A stretch of 64,000 nucleotides of DNA from Lanius collurio. Taxonomy: Eukaryota > Chordata > Aves > Passeriformes > Laniidae. The position numbers were made by a program, and so were the translations under genes. Positions 1-12,325 of the stretch are shown here, piece after piece; positions within the stretch are counted from its first letter, which is position 1, and the number at the start of each line of letters is the position of its first letter. Location: contig JACBWW010000008.1 in the NCBI GenBank assembly GCA_020086605.1, positions 26,115,441 to 26,179,440 of the forward strand, written 5' to 3'. Below the pieces are notes generated by a model. The model did no database searches, was not told the origin of the DNA, and saw only the letters and a list, made by a program, of their open reading frames with translations.

Positions 1-324
1 CTAATCTGTTTTACAATGCTACAATTTTATTTTTTTTCATAGTAGTGTTTAGCTTGGCTTTCCCATAGAGCTATGTTAATGTCTTTGATTACTTCATTTC
101 AGGTAAAAATACCCTCTACATTTTCTTTTCCTGGGGATGTCTGCAGTAGATGTCTCCTATACACTCTCTTCATGAGAAGAATTGGGTAGAACTCTAATGG
201 CCTGCGAATATTTGCCAATCCGTGGTCAAAAATGTAAACAGAACTGTGTTTCAAGTTCTGCCATTCTTTGATTGAGTAGCTCAGTTGGAAGGGATTTACA
301 ATGATCATCTGGTCCACCTTCTTA

Positions 325-1345
325 TCACAGAATCATAGAATAGTTTGGTTTGGAAGGGACCATAAATATCACCTAGTTCCAACCTCCTTGTCATGGGCAG
401 GAACACTTTTCACTAGACCAGATTTCTCAAAGTACCTTCCAGTCTGGCCTTGAACAGCTTCAGGAACAGGGCATCCACAAGCTTCCCTGGGCAACCTGTT
501 CCAATGCCTCATGACCCTCCCAGTAAAGAATTTCACCCTAATGTGTAATATAAATTTACACTCAGTCAGTTTAATGACACTCTGCCACATCCTGTCACCA
601 TATGCCCATGTAAAAAGTCCTTCTTCATCTTTCCATGTTTTATGTACTGGAAGTCTGCTCTAAGGTCTCCCCATACCCTACTCTTCTCCAGGCTGAAATT
701 CCCTAACTCTCTCAGCTTGGCTCCAACAGGTCTGTGTCCTTATGTTTGAGGCCCCAGAGCTGGATGCACCACTCCAGGTGGAGTCTCACAAGACCAGAGC
801 AGAGGAGGAGAACCACTTCCCTTGATGTGCTAGCCACATCACTCTTTGGATGCAGCCCAGGACACAACTGAGTTTCTGGGCTTGCAAGCGCATGTCACTA
901 GGTCATGTTGAACTCCTCATCCTCTTACAGCCCTGAGCCCTTCTCCCTAGGTCTGCTCTCAATCCTTTCTCGTCCTAGCCTGTGCTTGGGATTACCATGA
1001 CCGAGGTGGAGGACCTTGCACTTGACCTTGTTGAACTTCACAAGGTTCACACAGACCCACCTCTCAAGACTGTCGTGTACGTGTCCAGTCCCGCTGGGTG
1101 ACATCCCTTCCCTCCAGTGTGGTGACAGCACCACAGAGCTCAGTGTTATCAGTGAAGATGCCCTCAATCCCCCTGTCCATGTCACCAGCAAAGATGTTGA
1201 ACAGTTCTGGTCCCAGCAGTGACCCCTGAGGGATACCACTTGCTGCTGATGGTGTCCCTTACTTGGACGTCAAGCCATTGACTACGACTCATTGAGTTCA
1301 GCCATCCAGCCCATCAAGTTATTCAAGGCTGATTCCTGTTCTGAG
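325..1345 (-). mobile_element. CR1 LINE fragment, 3' part
   Basis: A CR1 non-LTR retrotransposon remnant, reading right to left. Its 3' end is marked on the plus strand by TCACAGAATCATAGAATAG at 325, the reverse complement of the short ATTCTATGATTCTGTGA-type repeat that ends avian CR1s. The 3' untranslated part follows, then the C-terminal part of ORF2 (reverse transcriptase). On the minus strand near 925-1100, residues such as NLVKFNKVKCKVLHLGH match the C-terminal CR1 RT region (usually NLMKFNKGKCKVLHLG). The frame is interrupted repeatedly and the 5' end is missing, as in most CR1 copies. The left limit is firm; the right limit, where similarity fades near 1345, is approximate. Confidence 0.85.
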
Positions 1346-4300
1346 GACTCTCCAATGGTTCCTGTGCCCCCATGAAATATGCTCCTTTGCATTTGGGGAT
1401 TTTCCTAGCATAAGCCACTGCTTACCCTTTATAATTGCAGTCTTTACTGATAATTTTAAATTTTCATAGGGTCTAATATAACCAACTTATATGCACAATG
1501 CACAATGGATTTTACTTCTCAAGAAATTGAGTTGGTAAGCCCTCAGGTTTGTGGTCTTCTTTTTTAACAGCTCTGTGGGTCTTGAGAGGATATGATTAAA
1601 TCCCCTGCTATTAATGGAAGAATGAATACACCAAGATCACTGAATTTAAAACTTGTATTTAAGTTCTGCTCCTTTTGTGTATTGACTTTCAATCTTTTTT
1701 CCCAACTAGGAGTATTATTAGAGGATATTCTAAATTTATAAGTCTGAATTTTCATTTGCTTAAAATTATCCTAAGTCACTTAGAAACAATGCAGCCAATT
1801 ACCCTGTTGAGTTTTAAAAAAGAAAAATAAAACCTTACAAAAAGTATGTCTATTTTTAGAAGATATTTAAATATAAAATAGTTGGCTTTCTCAGGTATGA
1901 AAAACCTATATTTAGTAGAATCATAACTTTTTGAAAATATATTATTAGTTATTTATTATTGTGGCTTCTTGATGGCTTCTTTAAAGAATAATTCTGTATT
2001 CTTTGTCCAAGTATATTTATCTCATTTTTTCCATTCTTTTCCATGATTAAAAAATACTTGTATTTTTTTTGTTCTTTATCTTCCTTGTCTCTCTTAAATT
2101 CCTTGCATTCCATTCTGTGGATTACTTCACATGTATAAGTTACTTGTTAAACTGTCCCTCTCAGAAATCTAGGGAAGGGTGATACAAGTCAAATGTTGTT
2201 ATTGATGCCAAAACGAAATACAATGCTATTGAATTGATCCTAATAGTTAAGCAGGGGGCACAGTGTTAGTCACAGACTCATAGACTCATTTTCATTGGAA
2301 ACAACCGTTCATAGAGCCCATTAAGTCAGCCTGAACCAGCAGCAAAAGCAGTATCTGTGAGAGGATGAGAGAACTACATCTCAGGATGCCAATGATTCAG
2401 TGTTTCTTCTTTGTGTATGATTTGTTATTTTTTCTAAGATACTGCAGAAATTGTTTTAATAAATTGTCTGCTTAGTTGGCATTTAATATTCACTTATCTT
2501 GTGTTGCTGTGGCTGTTCAGTTCTGCAGCTTTTCCCACGGTGAACTGAACTAATTTACAATGTTGTCAGACTGCAAATGAGTAGGAAAGAGAACTAGTGC
2601 TTATCTTACGTTCAGGGCTAAAGGAGGGGAACCTAGGCATGTACACTAGCAATGTGCTTTGGAAAATGCTGTAATTAAGATGGGTTGCACATCAACACTA
2701 ATAATTTAGTGACTTTGGAGTCATGTTCCTTCAACACTACTGAGTCCTTTTCATTTAGTTTTGACAATTTTCAATAGTTCATTTTATTATTCTGTTCCAG
2801 ATCTTCTACTCTTATGTGCATTTGAGACAGATTTTCCAATATATCCTCTGTAAGGAAAGCTCTTTCTGTTTGTTTTTTTTTTTCTGACAGCCTCTCATGT
2901 TGCCACTGAAAATTCTTCATGACACTTACAAGTCAATATTTTTTAACAAGGTCACTCCTTTAACTTAATTCTTGAAATTAAACCCTAGATTGGTGGATAT
3001 ATATTTTTTTTTTCCGTTGGACATGAAGTAAAGAATATGATGGATACAGCTGCAGATTAGTTCCTTAATAATATAAATTTGGACATAAATCATGTCCTGT
3101 CCTTTGCTGAGAACTAACTGAGGAGCTTTTTTGTTTCTTGTGGGTTTACTCACTTGATTCATTGAAATAATCCATTAGAATATTGTAAACTTTTACCTCA
3201 GCAATGCACTCCTGTGTAATTTACCTTGTTTACATTATTGTTTGCTTCTTGCTCTTAGGTTTCTTGGTCTCCCATAGAATGTCACAGGCACTGTCATCAT
3301 CTTTGTCCCCCCATCAGTATTATAGTCTTAAAAATCCTGTGCTTTCCTGCTTAGGTGAGAAATCCCAATCCATACTGATCCTATTTTCCTTATTAATCCA
3401 GGGAACTCATTTATCTGATTTGAATCAGGTATTTTAGTGTTTAACACTACTCCTCTGTTGCAGTGAACAGTTTTTCCAGTGTTTTATGTACTGAGCACAA
3501 TAAGCTTTTTATTTATTATTTTCTTTCACCATGTTTTTATATATTTACAATGCTATTAAAGCAATTTAAACCCGGCCATTTTGCTTCCCCCATTTTATTT
3601 CTTGTATTGTGCTTTGCATATGTTTTCATACCTTTGGTAGTATTTTTTGAATTACCATACCAGGTTTAAGTGCAACTCTATTCTTAATCAACCAATAGAC
3701 CAAATACTCACATATCTGCAAAACAATACAAGTAATTTCTTTTGCTCTTAAATTCTTTACTTGCTCTTCATTTCCACCAGTACAATATAAACTTTATAAC
3801 ATTACTGTCTTAAAATTGTTTATGTCTAAAAACTTACACCTCATACTCCATCACTTTGAGATTAAAAAAAAGGGAAATTCAAAAGTTAAAGAGAAGCAAC
3901 TAAATCTGAATTCCAGAGTCTGAGGGGAGAACCACATAGGTAAGAATATGAAATGTTTATGGATTGATATATGTTTTGTGGGAGAAGGCTGAAATTTTTG
4001 TCATACATAGTTACTACTTTGTAGTAGTACAAATTATTTTTGAGATGTGCTAAGAAATGCACTTATGCGATAGATCATACATGATTCTACATTTTTTCTT
4101 GGTATCTTGAGTTGCTGTTCTACACTTTCAAGAGACTGAGAAGATTGCGAAATAATAGGATTTCCAGTATTAAATAATATAAGTCTGTACAAAAAGTTAG
4201 AGGAATTTGCAGGATTTGTTTTGGTTTGTTTTGTAAATATTTATTAATTTCCTACTTTAACCCTACTGTAATTTTTTAGGTATTGTAGAAGCCATTTTAA

Positions 4301-6009
4301 TTGAGACTGAGATTATTTGCATTAAATGCTACTGTGGTTTTCAATCTCAGTCTTCTTTTGCATGCTTCAGATTTGAAGTACTGATGAACTACACAGTTAC
4401 TGTTTTGTTGTTTCAAACTCAGAATATCTTGGAAAGACAATTTAGATTTTAGCCTGGATGCATGAAACTCTCCTTTTCCATCACATTCAAGCGGGAAGTT
4501 TCCTCTTATGTTGCACTCTTTGGCTATAACCTCCTGGAAATTATTTTGGTTTGCTTTTTTTATTCAGTGCAAAGGTGAGGGCATTCAGAGAAGGAGTTTT
4601 GGTTAGGAGGAGAAAACATTGAAACAAGACATTAGATCATGAGAGAAGTAGAAAAACCCATCAAATTAGAAGAATTTTCAGTATAAATAGATGTATAATT
4701 GCAATGCCATAGCCCTTGAATTTATGTAATTACACATACTCAAAAAAACCTCTATGTCATTGCCATAATGAAAAAGCCATCATTTCTCTTCAAAAGCACT
4801 TCAGAAAGCAAAATTGAGACAGTCTGCCAGCATATTCAATTTGTCCATCTCTCACAAAAATTGTACCCTATCTTCCGTAAGGAAATTGGTCTTCTGTCAA
4901 AAGCAAAGTAATTACAAGAATTTCCCAGAAAAAAAAAACATTGCTCTCATCACTCCTTGGAATTAAAATTGTAAATATTTCTCTTACCCTTGCTCCCTCA
5001 TCTGTTTATTTCATGAGTATATAAGTCCCTGACCTTGGCCTGATTGACAAAGGAAGTTAAAACTGCAAGAACTTACTATTCCTTTCCACAGATCAGTTAA
5101 ATGATGTTAGGAATATTAAATGGATGAACACAGCTTAACTAATATTTAAATTATGGAAGGTATGATGTATGCCATTTTATAGTGAACTACTATGATTAGA
5201 AGAAAAAAGGATTAATTGTTTTTATGTATGATAAACATGTGTCAGTATATTGTGTACTTCCTGCTAGAATTTATTTTATTTGTATACAATTCACATATAT
5301 TAGTAAACATGAACCTACAGACTGGTTATGCTCTCTATGATCCCTGAACTGCTCCTTTCAAACACAATTTTACTCTGTCTCTTCTTTTCCCAGCCTCCAG
5401 ATAATAACAACAGGGCTGCTGTTTGATCAGCACTTGTGTGCATTCCATATGCCAGGTTATGAATTTTATTAGAGAAGTAAAATTGAACAGAATGTGGAAG
5501 TTGCCAAAAATTATTAATAAAAATTGTCAGCAAAGCTAAGATTACTTTCAAATTGAGCATGAAGTATTCTGTAGATACACTCACAATTTTTTATTTTTTT
5601 AGAGACCTTAATATTCATACTAAGATCCCAGAACCCACAATAAAATGTTTTGTAAGAAGGAGACTAAAGGAGAGTTAAATTATCAGGCCATATTACCTAG
5701 CAGAGACTTCCTTAATTCTCATTTGTACTTCTCTTTCTAGCTTCTATGTACTTTGAAGACTCTCACACATAAACCATAAAAAGTGTGTTGATACTACAGC
5801 TTGTATTTCTTCCCTACTACAATATATAATATTTCATCCATTCTCAGTCTTTCATTACTATTTTATTCAAAGAAAGTATAACCCAGCATCTCATTCAGAG
5901 TTTAGTTCCAAGGCTTAAATTCATCAAGATGAACAAGATTCTCACGTTATTTTTATGCTGGTCATGGGAGAAGACTGAAAAGAGATGAAGGGATGAAAAG
6001 AAGGCTGGG
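1346..6009. other. AT-rich unique DNA, no gene seen
   Basis: No coding region, RNA gene or clear repeat is recognised. Poly-T and poly-A runs are frequent. A weak match to a CR1 3' tail (two close copies of CATAGACTCAT followed by TTGGAAAC) lies at about 2277-2340 and may be a very old CR1 end on the minus strand. The reading frames here are short and without recognisable motifs. Confidence 0.5.
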
Positions 6010-7261
6010 TATCCCACTGAACACAAGTGAGGTCTTCATAGTCCATTGAACCTGATGATACGCATCCCAGAGTCCTGAAGAAACTGACTGATGAAGTTCC
6101 CAACTGCTCTCCATGATATTTGAAAGGTTAGGACAGTCAGTTGATGTTTTAGGCAACTGGAAAAAGGAAATGTACCCATTTTTAAAAAGAGAAGAAAGGA
6201 CAATCCTGGAGACTACTACCCTCTCAGCCTCACCTCTGTGCCTGGGAAGATCATGGAACAGATTCTCCTAGAAACTGTGCTGAGGCACTTGGAGTTGATT
6301 CAGGACAACCTCCACAGCTTCACGAATGAGTCCTGCCTAACCAAACTGTTGATTTTCCATGATGGAGTGACCACATCAGTGGATGAGGGATGGGTTACAG
6401 ATTTCATTTATCTGGACTTCTGTAAAGCCTTTGACATGATCCCCCATACATCCTTCTCTTGAAATTGGAGAGACATGGGTTTGATGAGGGGACTGGTAGG
6501 TAAGGGATGGGTTTGACAGTCATATCCAGTGGTCAACTGATGGACATCAGTGACAAGTGCTGTCCCTCAGAGGTCCATACTGGGACAAGTGGAATTTAAT
6601 ATCTTCATTAATGACACAGACAAAGGGTTCCTGTGAAGCCTCAGCAAGTTTGCAGATGACACCAAGCTGGGAGATGTGTTTGACACACCTGAAGGACAGG
6701 ATGCCATCCAGAGGGACCTGAACATGCTGGAAGAGTAGACCTATGAGAATCTCATGAGGTTTAACAAGACCAAGTACTGGTACTGCATCTGAATTGGGAC
6801 AACGCCTGGAATCGACCCTGTTTAGGGATGAACAGACCAAGAGCTGCCCTGCCCAGAAGGACTTGGAGGTGCTGTGGGTGAGAGGCTGGACATGCCCCGG
6901 CCATGGCACTCAGAGCCCAGAGAGCCAAAGGTGTCCTGGGCTGCACCCAGAGCCCCGTGGGCAGCAGGGCAGGGAGGGGATTCTGCCCCTCTGCTCCGCT
7001 CTGCTGAGACCCACCTGGAGCACTGCATCCAGCTCTGGGGTCCCTGCACAGGAGGGACAGGGACCTACTGGAGCCAGTCCGGAGGAGGCCATGAAGATGA
7101 CCAAAGGGATGGAGCACCTCTGCTGTGAGGAAAGGCTGAGAGAGTTGGGATTGTTCAGCATGGAGAACAAAAGGTTTCAGGGCTGTCTAACTAATTGTGG
7201 CCTTCCAGTACCTGAGGGGAGCTTACAAGAAAGATGGAGAGCAGCTATTTACAAGAGCATG
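6010..7261 (+). mobile_element. CR1 LINE, ORF2 RT region to 3' UTR (left part, interrupted)
   Basis: A long CR1 fragment on the plus strand. It starts inside ORF2 and contains RT landmarks: the stretch around [12 protein letters not shown], the palm motif [13 protein letters not shown] (about 6408-6450) and the catalytic FADD box at 6649-6660. Stops and frameshifts break the frame (for example a TGA shortly after the YLDFCKAF motif), so no protein is made. The 3' part from about 6850 is GC-rich and almost identical to the copy at 11645. The element stops abruptly at 7261 and resumes at 8190, because another element has inserted into it. A 5'-truncated, dead LINE copy. Confidence 0.88.
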
Positions 7262-8189
7262 TGTTTAGGACAATTTAAAGGGGAACACTCTAAAATGAGT
7301 TGCCTCCCCCTTATAGGTTTATCCAATCCATTTCCACCAATAAGGAGAAAATTAATACAAGCAGGTGTAAGTGAAAAAATTAGTTTGCTAACAAATGAAA
7401 TCGCAACAGGTAAAAAATAACAAAATTTCTAAAACATACTCCCTCACAACAAAGGGAAACCCCAAATGCCATAAATGCCTTTTTTGGGGCTCATGTCTGC
7501 CACAGGCAACTGTGTGAGGGGAGACAAAGGGAAAAGATGGAGGCAAACTCTCCCCTCAAGATGGCAGCAAACCCTCCCCCAAAATGGTGGCCTTTGCACA
7601 GTCCGGGAGACAAAGGGAAATGATGGCAGCAAACCCTGACAAGAAGATAAGAGATACAGAGGAGTTTTAGTGGCAGATGAAGACTTGCTGGTGTGTGTGG
7701 GGTCATCTCTGCTGCTCACCACCTCCTCCTGCCACATCCAGGGCTTCACCAGTGTTCGTGCTGCTGTCCGCCAAGCCACTGGTGTGTCCAGGGGTTAAAA
7801 CTGGCCTGTTGGCACTGACCTGGCCCCAGGGACCAGCTCAAGCTCCATGCTGCTGATAGGGTTTGTGAAGTTCACTCCAGAGCAGTTTTTGCTTGTGAAA
7901 TATACTTTTTCTGCATGTCTGCTGTTGCAAGCCCAGAAAAAAAACCCCAACCACCTGAAGCAACCCTCTTCAAAGCAGAGCCTCCACCTTCTGCGAATGC
8001 TTCCATGAAAGAGAGGGCTTCCTGCTTCCAGGCTCCAACTTAAAAAGGGATCTAAGCAACACCCCTCTTCCCTTCCTCCCACCTCAGTATCCTGTTCTGG
8101 CTGCGGCGCTGGATCATAAGGAGACAGTAAGGATTTTCTGGGGCACAGATAGTTACGGAATACAAAAACATTTTGGGTTACTCATGACA
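7262..8189. mobile_element. LTR-like insertion inside the CR1
   Basis: A 928-bp block that splits a continuous CR1: the CR1 text before 7261 continues after 8190, by comparison with the uninterrupted copy at 11640-12325. The block begins TGTTTAGGACAA and ends CATGACA, so it has TG...CA ends as LTRs do. The flanks GCATG (7257-7261) and ATATG (8190-8194) could be a decayed 5-bp target duplication. A TATA-like TTAAAAAG lies near 8040. No protein motif is present, and I see no clear poly(A) signal. It is most likely a solo LTR of an endogenous retrovirus; the family is unknown to me and the orientation is not settled. Confidence 0.5.
7519..7637. repeat. Imperfect internal duplication in the LTR-like insertion
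   Basis: The string GGGAGACAAAGGGAAA followed by GATGGAGGCAAAC occurs at about 7519-7548 and again at about 7605-7635 as GGGAGACAAAGGGAAATGATGGCAGCAAAC. A third partial unit (AAGATGGCAGCAAACCCTCC) lies between them. It looks like a short local duplication inside the inserted element. Confidence 0.55.
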
Positions 8190-8485
8190 ATATGGAGTTG
8201 CAGGACAATGGGGTGTGGCTTCAAATAGATAGAGAGTATGTTTGAATTAGATTTTGGGAACATATTCTTTTCTGTGAGACTGGTACCTGAACAGTACCTG
8301 AACTGGTACTTGCTCAGAGAAATTGTAGATGCACCATCACTGTGAGCGTTCAAGTCCAGGCTGGATGGGACTTTAAATAACCTGGTGTAGTTGAAGCTGT
8401 CCCTGCCCAAGGCAGGACGCTTGGAACTAGGTGATTGTCAGGGTCCCTTCCAATCTAAGATATTCTATGATTCTATGGTTCTATT
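8190..8485 (+). mobile_element. CR1 LINE, 3' UTR (right part)
   Basis: Continuation of the CR1 that begins at 6010. The typical CR1 3' landmarks appear in order: the GGACAATGGGGTGTGGCTTCA stretch, AGGCTGGATGGGACTTT near 8360, TGTCCCTGCCCAAGGCAGG near 8398, and the terminal repeat TATTCTATGATTCTATGG at 8461-8478. The 3' end is therefore complete. A middle stretch around 8240-8340 is more diverged and carries a short local repeat (GGTACCTGAACAGTACCTGAAC). Confidence 0.85.
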
Positions 8486-11400
8486 CCCACATGTCCTCTC
8501 ACTGGATACTAGGGACAAGATCACAGCACCTCCCTCTGCACTTCCCCTCCAGAAGAAGCTGTACAGACCAATGTGTTTCTCTCAGCTAAACAAAGTTTGG
8601 CATCATTCAAGCTCAAATCTCTAAGTTCTTTTCAATGGACCTAGTCCTGATTTTCAGTTTGAATCGATTTAGAGGTGTTTCTGTGTACGTTAACACAGAA
8701 AAACTCAGTTTGAAGCAGTGGTGTCAAAATTATCATATTTAGATATGTTTATTACTGTTTCTGACTCTTCATTGCTGGATGTTTAGTATTTGAAAACTGT
8801 AGTGCTACGTCAGAATGACTTGCAACTGCAGCAGATTTCAGAGCCTTCTGAAACAAAATCCAAGACGATAACAGATAGGAGAGCTCATGTGCATGTTGCA
8901 GAGCAGCTGAGAGCTCAGAACCTCCAAGAAGAGCAAAGAGCCCAAGATACTTAAAAGTGACTACTTATGTTTATAGACTTCTGAAGAAGTATTTTCTGAA
9001 GGTTATGTGCTTAATGAGTTAGTTAAAGCCAGTGTGAAGGCTTCTTGATTCTGTGCTACACACTCCCATTTATACAAGAACAAAGAAAAGGGATGTGCAT
9101 GGAAATAAAGCCAGGATATTCTTCTGAGGCCTTAAAAACGTATTTAAAAATTACTTCATGTTAAGTCAAGAGTATTTGCATGGAAAATATTTACAGATTT
9201 GAAGACAAAGTGTACATTTCACAACTTGTATGGGTTTGAGATGTCCTTGTAAAAGAGGTTTGTGTCATTCTTCTTTTGTGAAGAAAAGATGAAGCGTTGT
9301 ACAAAAGCAGGAAAATGACAGGAGAAGGGCACCTATAGTGGGTATGGCCTCAGAACATCTTGTACTTCTGTGTAGCTATTCTGATGAGGTAAAAAAGGAG
9401 GAAGAAATTTCTTTAGACATGGAAACACTTATCCAAAGCAGACTTTTTAGTTTATGTAGAGGAAATGGCCTGGTATTCAGGAGATGTTGAACCACATTGA
9501 CAAAGTAGCTGACTAATTTGATATGTATTTTATATGTCTGATGAAGGGAGAGAGTCTTGCTGTGGTTGTTCAGCTGTTCCATTGCCACTACATAAACAAG
9601 AATGGCAAAAAAATGTCCCTTCATGTATCTAGAAAAAAAAAATGCAAGCAATATGCAAAATAGTCAAAAATTTTAAAGAACATTTATTAATAATTTATAT
9701 ATATATTATATGTTTTAACTGGTTTTGACTTTATGTATAAAAACCATTTTTCTATTCCACTCCACCTTTGCCTGCATGTATTTCTAATGCTGTTTAAGTG
9801 AGTGTAATTTGTATGCTTGTTACTCTTGATCTGAGACACATTCTTCAGAAGTAGTGTTACCTAATGGTATTCTCAGTTTCTGTGCTGTATTCAGACCTGA
9901 AATATGTGAAGTATACTAGAACTAGAATTCAATGAAAGCCCTTAAAGGCCTATGAGGAAAAACTCTTTTTCTTTAAAGATGTGCTTCTATTGCACCACAT
10001 TATTTGTTAATGCAGACAAAGCATATAAAGATATACCATTTTCTGATAATGATAATTAAAAGATACATGTTCATCCTCAAATATTGAAAATCTACCAGGA
10101 TATTGATAAGCTGTCAAATTATTTACAATTTATGGTGATTCTATAACTGAATTTTACATCTACCTCCTGATATAAAAATTGTGATTTATGAGTACAGTGG
10201 CTGAAAATATTTTAGGTCAAGTTTTAATTGTCGATGAAAAGGTGGAGAATTTTTTTTTTTGCTTTCACAACATTTTAGTGATCCACTTAAAAAAAAAGGA
10301 AAGAAAAAAGAAAAGAACGAAGGAAAAGTAATTTGCTCAAGTCTGAGGCCTAATAACCTCTTCTACATTCTTTTTGGAAGATTGTTTTCCTTCTTGCTTA
10401 ATTGCATTTGCTTCATGTATATATGTAGTGTATTACTTCAGACTTATTAGTGTATTAGGGCCATAGTTGTCTTTTGTTTCAACCTACATACTTGAACACA
10501 AGATGTAGAATATTCAGAACTGCTTAGGAAAGAGACAAAATAAAATAATAGTCAAGATTCAAACAGCCATTATATAGGTTACAAAGCCACCATCAAGACC
10601 CATATAAAAGCTAGTGAAGCCAAAAATTCTTACACAAGAAAAGAGAAGCAAAGTCAATTTTCATCTATATTCTTTTAATGTTAATTATATTAACTCAAAC
10701 CCCATGATTTTAGGTAGCATTTACTCTTACAAATACTGTAGTTGTACCATCCAAAAGCTGCCATTAAAATGATATAGTAGACTCTGCCAGCAAAGATTGG
10801 GCTGACGTTTTATATTATTATGATTCTGTATTTGTTTTTTTAATAAGAATTGCTTTGATGTTAGAATTTCCTACTGAATAAATACCGTAGGTAGGTCTAA
10901 TCTGATTGCTGAAACTATTTTCGCTTCTAGTCTACCGAGTACAATATATGAAATAAAAACATTAATATTGCATTCTGATTTGTGCATGGTGAAGTTTTGC
11001 ACCATAAGGTTTGAACCATTCTGTAACACACTATGAAGCTTTCTGCTCTACCGTTTTTTACAAATAGGCAACAGTGATAGATGCATTGAAATGTAGACTA
11101 TACTAACATAGTTGCTTGATTAACTATCAGAGATATATCAAGCAGATCATATTCCAGAATATTTTGTTTCAAATCCCCACATGGTGAGAATAATATACTC
11201 TGCTGGAGCCCTATGCAAAATCAGTATTTCCTGCAGAATGAACTGCTGAAAAATTCTATGATTTTCTGGCTGGTGGAAGTAGGTGTAGCTAGGAAAAGGA
11301 AAGGGGGGAAAGAAGTCAGAAGTGTAAGATGGAAATCATCTTGTCTTTATTCTTGGTAAGCCGAGGCTTACACTATTTTCAGTGTAAGCATTTCTGTTGA

Positions 11401-11635
11401 ACTAACATGACATAAAAGTAATTCCCTAGTACTTGCTCTGTTAAAATTTCTTTATGTTGCTTTGTGAAGAGAAGGGAAACATAAAAGTTTGTGTTTCTTC
11501 TTCAGAATGTGCACAGGGAGATAGAGAAATTTGAGAAGTCTGTGGCAGGAAGTGCCTCTGCAGTACACAGCCAGGTGACTGACAGGTAACATTTGGATAT
11601 TCAATTGTTAAGAATAGGCAGGGGGATCTAGATCT
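8486..11635. other. AT-rich unique DNA, no gene seen
   Basis: No gene or dated repeat is recognised. There is an A-rich purine run at about 10288-10325 and an alternating AT stretch at about 9690-9712. Reading frames are short and lack motifs. Confidence 0.5.
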
Positions 11636-11639
11636 AGAG

Positions 11640-12325
11640 ATCTACATCTGCCCTGCCCAGCAGGACTTGGGGGTGCTGTGGGTGAGAGGCTGGACATGCC
11701 CCGGCCATGGCACTCACAGCCCAGAGAGCCAAAGGTGTCCTGGGCTGCACCCAGAGCCCCGTGGGCAGCAGGGCAGGGAGGGGATTCTGCCCCTCTGCTC
11801 CGCTCTGCTGAGACCCACCTGGAGCACTGCATCCAGCTCTGGGGTCCCTGCACAGGAGGGACAGGGACCTGCTGGAGCCACTCCAGAGGGGGCCATGAAA
11901 GTGACCAAAGGGATGGAGCACCTCTGCTGTGAGGAAAGGCTGAGAGAGTTGGGATTGTTCAGCATGGAGAACAAAAGGCTTCAGGGCTGTCTAATTGTGG
12001 CCTTCCAGTACCTGAGGGGAGCCTATAAGAAGGAGAGCAGCTATTTACAAGAGAGGGGAGTGACAGGACACGGGGGAACGGCTTCAAACTGATAGAGAGT
12101 AGGTTTAGACTAGGTATTAGAAAAAAATTCTTTACTGTGGAAGTGGTAAGGCACTGGATTTGGTTGGCCAGAGAAGTTTGGATGCCCCATCCCTGGAAGT
12201 GTTTAAGGCCAGGCTGGATGGAGCTCTGACCAACCTGGTCTAGTGAAAGATGTCCCTGGCCATCACAGTGGCATTGGTGATTTTTAAGGTCCCTTACAAC
12301 TCAGGCCTTTCTATGATTTATTCTC
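11640..12325 (+). mobile_element. CR1 LINE, 5'-truncated 3' fragment
   Basis: A second CR1 copy on the plus strand, uninterrupted to its 3' end (TTCTATGATTTATTCTCC near 12310). It begins right after an odd GATCTA-rich junction (11625-11645) and covers only the 3' part of the element. From about 11645 to 12050 it matches 6850-7250 with only about ten differences by eye, so both copies belong to the same subfamily. The reading frames across it (up to 141 codons) are accidental. Confidence 0.88.

Noticed and set aside
6794..7420. A 208-codon plus-strand frame
   Set aside because: It runs through the GC-rich CR1 3' region, where four or more other frames are also open, and then crosses the junction into the inserted element. 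No protein motif.
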